Shown piece after piece: positions 63,596 through 64,000 of a DNA stretch of 64,000 nt. Each line of letters starts with the position of its first letter. The first letter of the stretch is position 1. The DNA is from CBDANW01 sp965197825 (GTDB taxonomy: Bacteria; Acidobacteriota; Vicinamibacteria; Marinacidobacterales; DATDRI01), in contig CBDANW010000002.1 of NCBI GenBank assembly GCA_965197825.1, positions 1,302,001-1,366,000 of the forward strand, given 5' to 3'. Under the pieces are notes generated by a model. The model ran no database searches and was not told the origin of the DNA. It saw only the letters and a program-made list of their open reading frames with translations. The position numbers were made by a program, and so were the translations under genes.

Positions 63596-64000
63596 CGAGA
63601 CGATCCTCAAAGATGACCCCAGGCCCATGTCGGAGCTCCAGCCCGTGTCTCCTGCCGCGTTGGAACGTGTGGTCAAGAAGTGTCTTGCCAAAGATCCGGA
63701 GGACCGCTGGCAAGGAGCACATGACCTCAGGGACGAGGTGAAGTGGATTGCGGAAGGCGGTACCGCGGCAAGCAAAGCGGAAACCCCTGTCGTCCGTCGG
63801 AGCTTTCCAGGGGGAGTCGCCTTCGCTATGGTCGGCGTACTCCTCGGGGCGGTCTTGGCCGGTGTGGCCGTTTGGAGCCTGATGCGTCCTGAGCCGGCCG
63901 CCCCGCTTTCCGTCAAGCGATTTGCCATCCCTCTGCCGCCAGGCGATGAGTTTGTAGGCGATTTGGGCGGGTTGTCCATCTCACCCGACGGCCAGAACCT
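63588..64000 (+). pseudogene. Ser/Thr kinase-propeller fragment, 5' truncated, runs off the window
   Basis: Begins inside the kinase C-lobe (SIETILKDDPRPMSELQPV, LERVVKKCLAKDPEDRWQGAHDL), followed by a membrane helix (FAMVGVLLGAVLAGVAVWSLM) and the start of a propeller (KRFAIPLPPGDEF, SISPDGQNL). The N-terminal half of the kinase is cut off by the IS66 remnant. The 3' end is outside the window. Confidence 0.82.

Noticed and set aside
63596..63979. N-terminal extension of the IS66 transposase
   Set aside because: This part is exactly antisense to the kinase fragment, so the open frame is accidental.

Overview
The window is about 64 kb of GC-rich bacterial DNA, most likely from an uncultured member of the Acidobacteriota. 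The main pointers are a secreted VWFA protein of the kind typical of acidobacteria (28711-29673), several Ser/Thr kinases fused to a TolB/PD40-type beta-propeller, a compact PVM-like microcompartment locus, and a housekeeping gene set with mixed operons. This placement is inference from family knowledge; there is no rRNA gene in the window.

Layout. 1-4.5 kb: a helicase/exonuclease repair pair (mrfA partial, mrfB) and moaDE. 4.8-11.4 kb: a PAS-GAF-GAF-GGDEF diguanylate cyclase, a secreted Big_5 protein, a Smr protein, an OPT transporter and a small anchored protein. 11.4-16.6 kb: one frameshifted Ser/Thr kinase-propeller and one heavily decayed paralogue that carries a precise 1285-bp internal inversion. 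17-18 kb: a MazF-type toxin-antitoxin pair and an orphan RHH antitoxin, each with a palindromic operator candidate. 18-26.9 kb, all minus strand: tsaD-mtnA, a hydrolase, and nuoL-nuoM-atpZ-atpI-atpB-atpE, with a c subunit carrying the Na+-type ligand set. 27-33 kb: a DksA-like regulator, two PilZ proteins (one behind a textbook sigma-54 promoter), mogA with a probable CTG start, the VWFA protein, a PilW-like pseudopilin, and dgt. 33-40.7 kb: an XRE regulator, cca, a lipoprotein, and a Gld-like ABC operon ending in a DUF4340 protein. 40.7-46 kb: proC, dinB and a BMC operon with one hexamer protein, three pentamer proteins, one class II aldolase and one Cys-rich small protein. 46-53 kb: larB, mutS2-dnaG-rpoD. 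53-57 kb: a tRNA-Ile2(CAU) between two MITE-like elements, a zinc-ribbon protein, pgeF, an AcpS-like protein that lacks both Mg2+ ligands, and a radical SAM protein. 57.4-64 kb: a decayed region with a PPi-type phosphofructokinase split by an IS256-family element (9-bp target duplication still visible), a broken toxin-antitoxin pair, a kinase-propeller remnant, an IS66 remnant and another kinase fragment that runs off the window.

Themes. c-di-GMP signalling is represented by one cyclase and two PilZ receptors. Molybdenum cofactor synthesis is split over moaDE and mogA. Bioenergetics is represented by isolated Complex I antiporter subunits linked to Fo genes. The kinase family is a hotspot of decay and rearrangement. 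Several conserved genes carry single-base frameshifts (near 6525, 8577, 12320 and 59746), some next to G runs; whether these are real or assembly errors cannot be decided from the sequence alone.
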